NCBI GenBank assembly: GCA_023253235.1
Contig: JALRHE010000442.1
Coordinates: 1 to 6,621, forward strand
Reading direction: 5' to 3'
DNA: 6,621 bases
Source: Steroidobacteraceae bacterium
Lineage (GTDB): Bacteria > Pseudomonadota > Gammaproteobacteria > Steroidobacterales > Steroidobacteraceae
Shown here: in pieces, positions 6,221 through 6,621 of the stretch
Numbering within the stretch: the stretch's first letter is position 1
Layout of the letters: each line of letters opens with the position of its first letter
Notes under the pieces: model-generated
What the model saw: only the letters and a program-made list of their open reading frames with translations
Database searches by the model: none
Told to the model about the DNA's origin: nothing
Translations under genes and position numbers: made by a program

Positions 6221-6621
6221 CATCGACCTACCTGCGGCTCGTCGGCGTCGCCGCCTTGTGGGGCGGCACGTTCATCGCAGGTCGCCTCGCTGCCCCGCAA
6301 ATGCCGCACTTCACGCTCGCCGCGCTGCGATTCTGGGCGGCAGCGGCGGTGCTGGTGCCGGTCATGCTGTGGATCGAGCGTGGCTGGCCAACCCTGCGTC
6401 GCCGCGACTGGTTCTACAGCGCCGCACTCGCCATCGCAGGGCTCGTGATCTACAACCTGCTGTTCTTGGGTGCGCTCGAACTGATTCCGGCGAGCCGTAC
6501 CGCGCTCGTCGTCGCTCTCAATCCGATCATGACGGCCGTCGCGATGGCGGTCGTGTTTCGCGAGCGCCTCGCTTGGCATCGCTGGCTCGGTATCCTGCTC
6601 GCGCTCACCGGGGTGTGCACC
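6217..6621 (+). CDS. Second EamA-type transporter, 3' part outside window
   Basis: An open frame starts with ATG inside the stop of the preceding transporter gene (ATGA, four-base overlap) and continues to the window edge, giving 135 codons of a protein usually near 290 residues. The visible part is one EamA repeat: a first helix with ALWGGTFIAGR (13-23), LRFWAAAAVLVPVM (37-50), a helix near 67-84 (AGLVIYNLLFLGA), PASRTALVVALNP (91-103), and ERLAWHRWLGILLALTGV (116-133), the normal end of the first repeat. It is a DMT family member like its neighbour, but the two share only family-level patterns and are not a recent duplication. They are probably co-translated; whether they act separately or as a pair is not shown by the sequence. 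Confidence 0.88.
   Translation, partial: MTSTYLRLVGVAALWGGTFIAGRLAAPQMPHFTLAALRFWAAAAVLVPVMLWIERGWPTLRRRDWFYSAALAIAGLVIYNLLFLGALELIPASRTALVVALNPIMTAVAMAVVFRERLAWHRWLGILLALTGVCT

Noticed and set aside
6160..6579. A 139-codon minus-strand frame opposite the EamA genes
   Set aside because: It lies opposite two transporter genes with clear membrane segments, and its charged, low-complexity product is typical of a shadow frame.

Overview
The window is GC-rich and densely coded and looks like ordinary bacterial chromosome. The transhydrogenase has the two-subunit layout known from E. coli, with the alpha subunit carrying both the NAD(H)-binding domain and four membrane helices. Together with the TraB/GumN-type protein, this points to a Gammaproteobacterium, perhaps of the Xanthomonadales/Steroidobacter type. 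That placement is inferred from protein features only and is not certain.

Layout: (1) Positions 1-200, minus strand: the N-terminal 66 residues of a protein that resembles the start of HNH endonuclease-family proteins; the rest lies outside the window. (2) Positions 201-295: a short divergent promoter region. (3) Positions 296-4367, plus strand: pntA, pntB and a secreted TraB/GumN-like protein, separated by 12 and 7 bases, which looks like one operon. (4) Positions 4364-5078, minus strand: two short winged-helix (MarR-like) proteins in tandem, about 49% identical to each other and converging on the pnt operon. The first has a GTG start and its stop codon overlaps the traB-like stop in a TTAA palindrome. 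(5) Positions 5079-5320: a divergent intergenic region. (6) Positions 5321-6621, plus strand: two DMT/EamA transporters overlapping by ATGA; the second runs off the window.

How the genes work together: PntA and PntB form the proton-translocating NAD(P) transhydrogenase of the inner membrane, which uses proton-motive force to reduce NADP+ with NADH. The TraB-like protein shares the transcript by position, but its role is unknown and it lacks the histidine motifs typical of TraB/Tiki relatives. The two mini winged-helix proteins are the least ordinary part: they lack the N-terminal dimerisation helices of standard MarR proteins, each has a cysteine in the predicted recognition helix, and an inverted repeat covers the predicted promoter of the downstream copy. 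The two EamA proteins are probably small-molecule exporters or importers of unknown substrate.

No RNA gene, mobile element, CRISPR array or clear intrinsic terminator was found. Most of the window is conserved metabolism; only the wHTH pair and the degenerate TraB-like protein merit follow-up.
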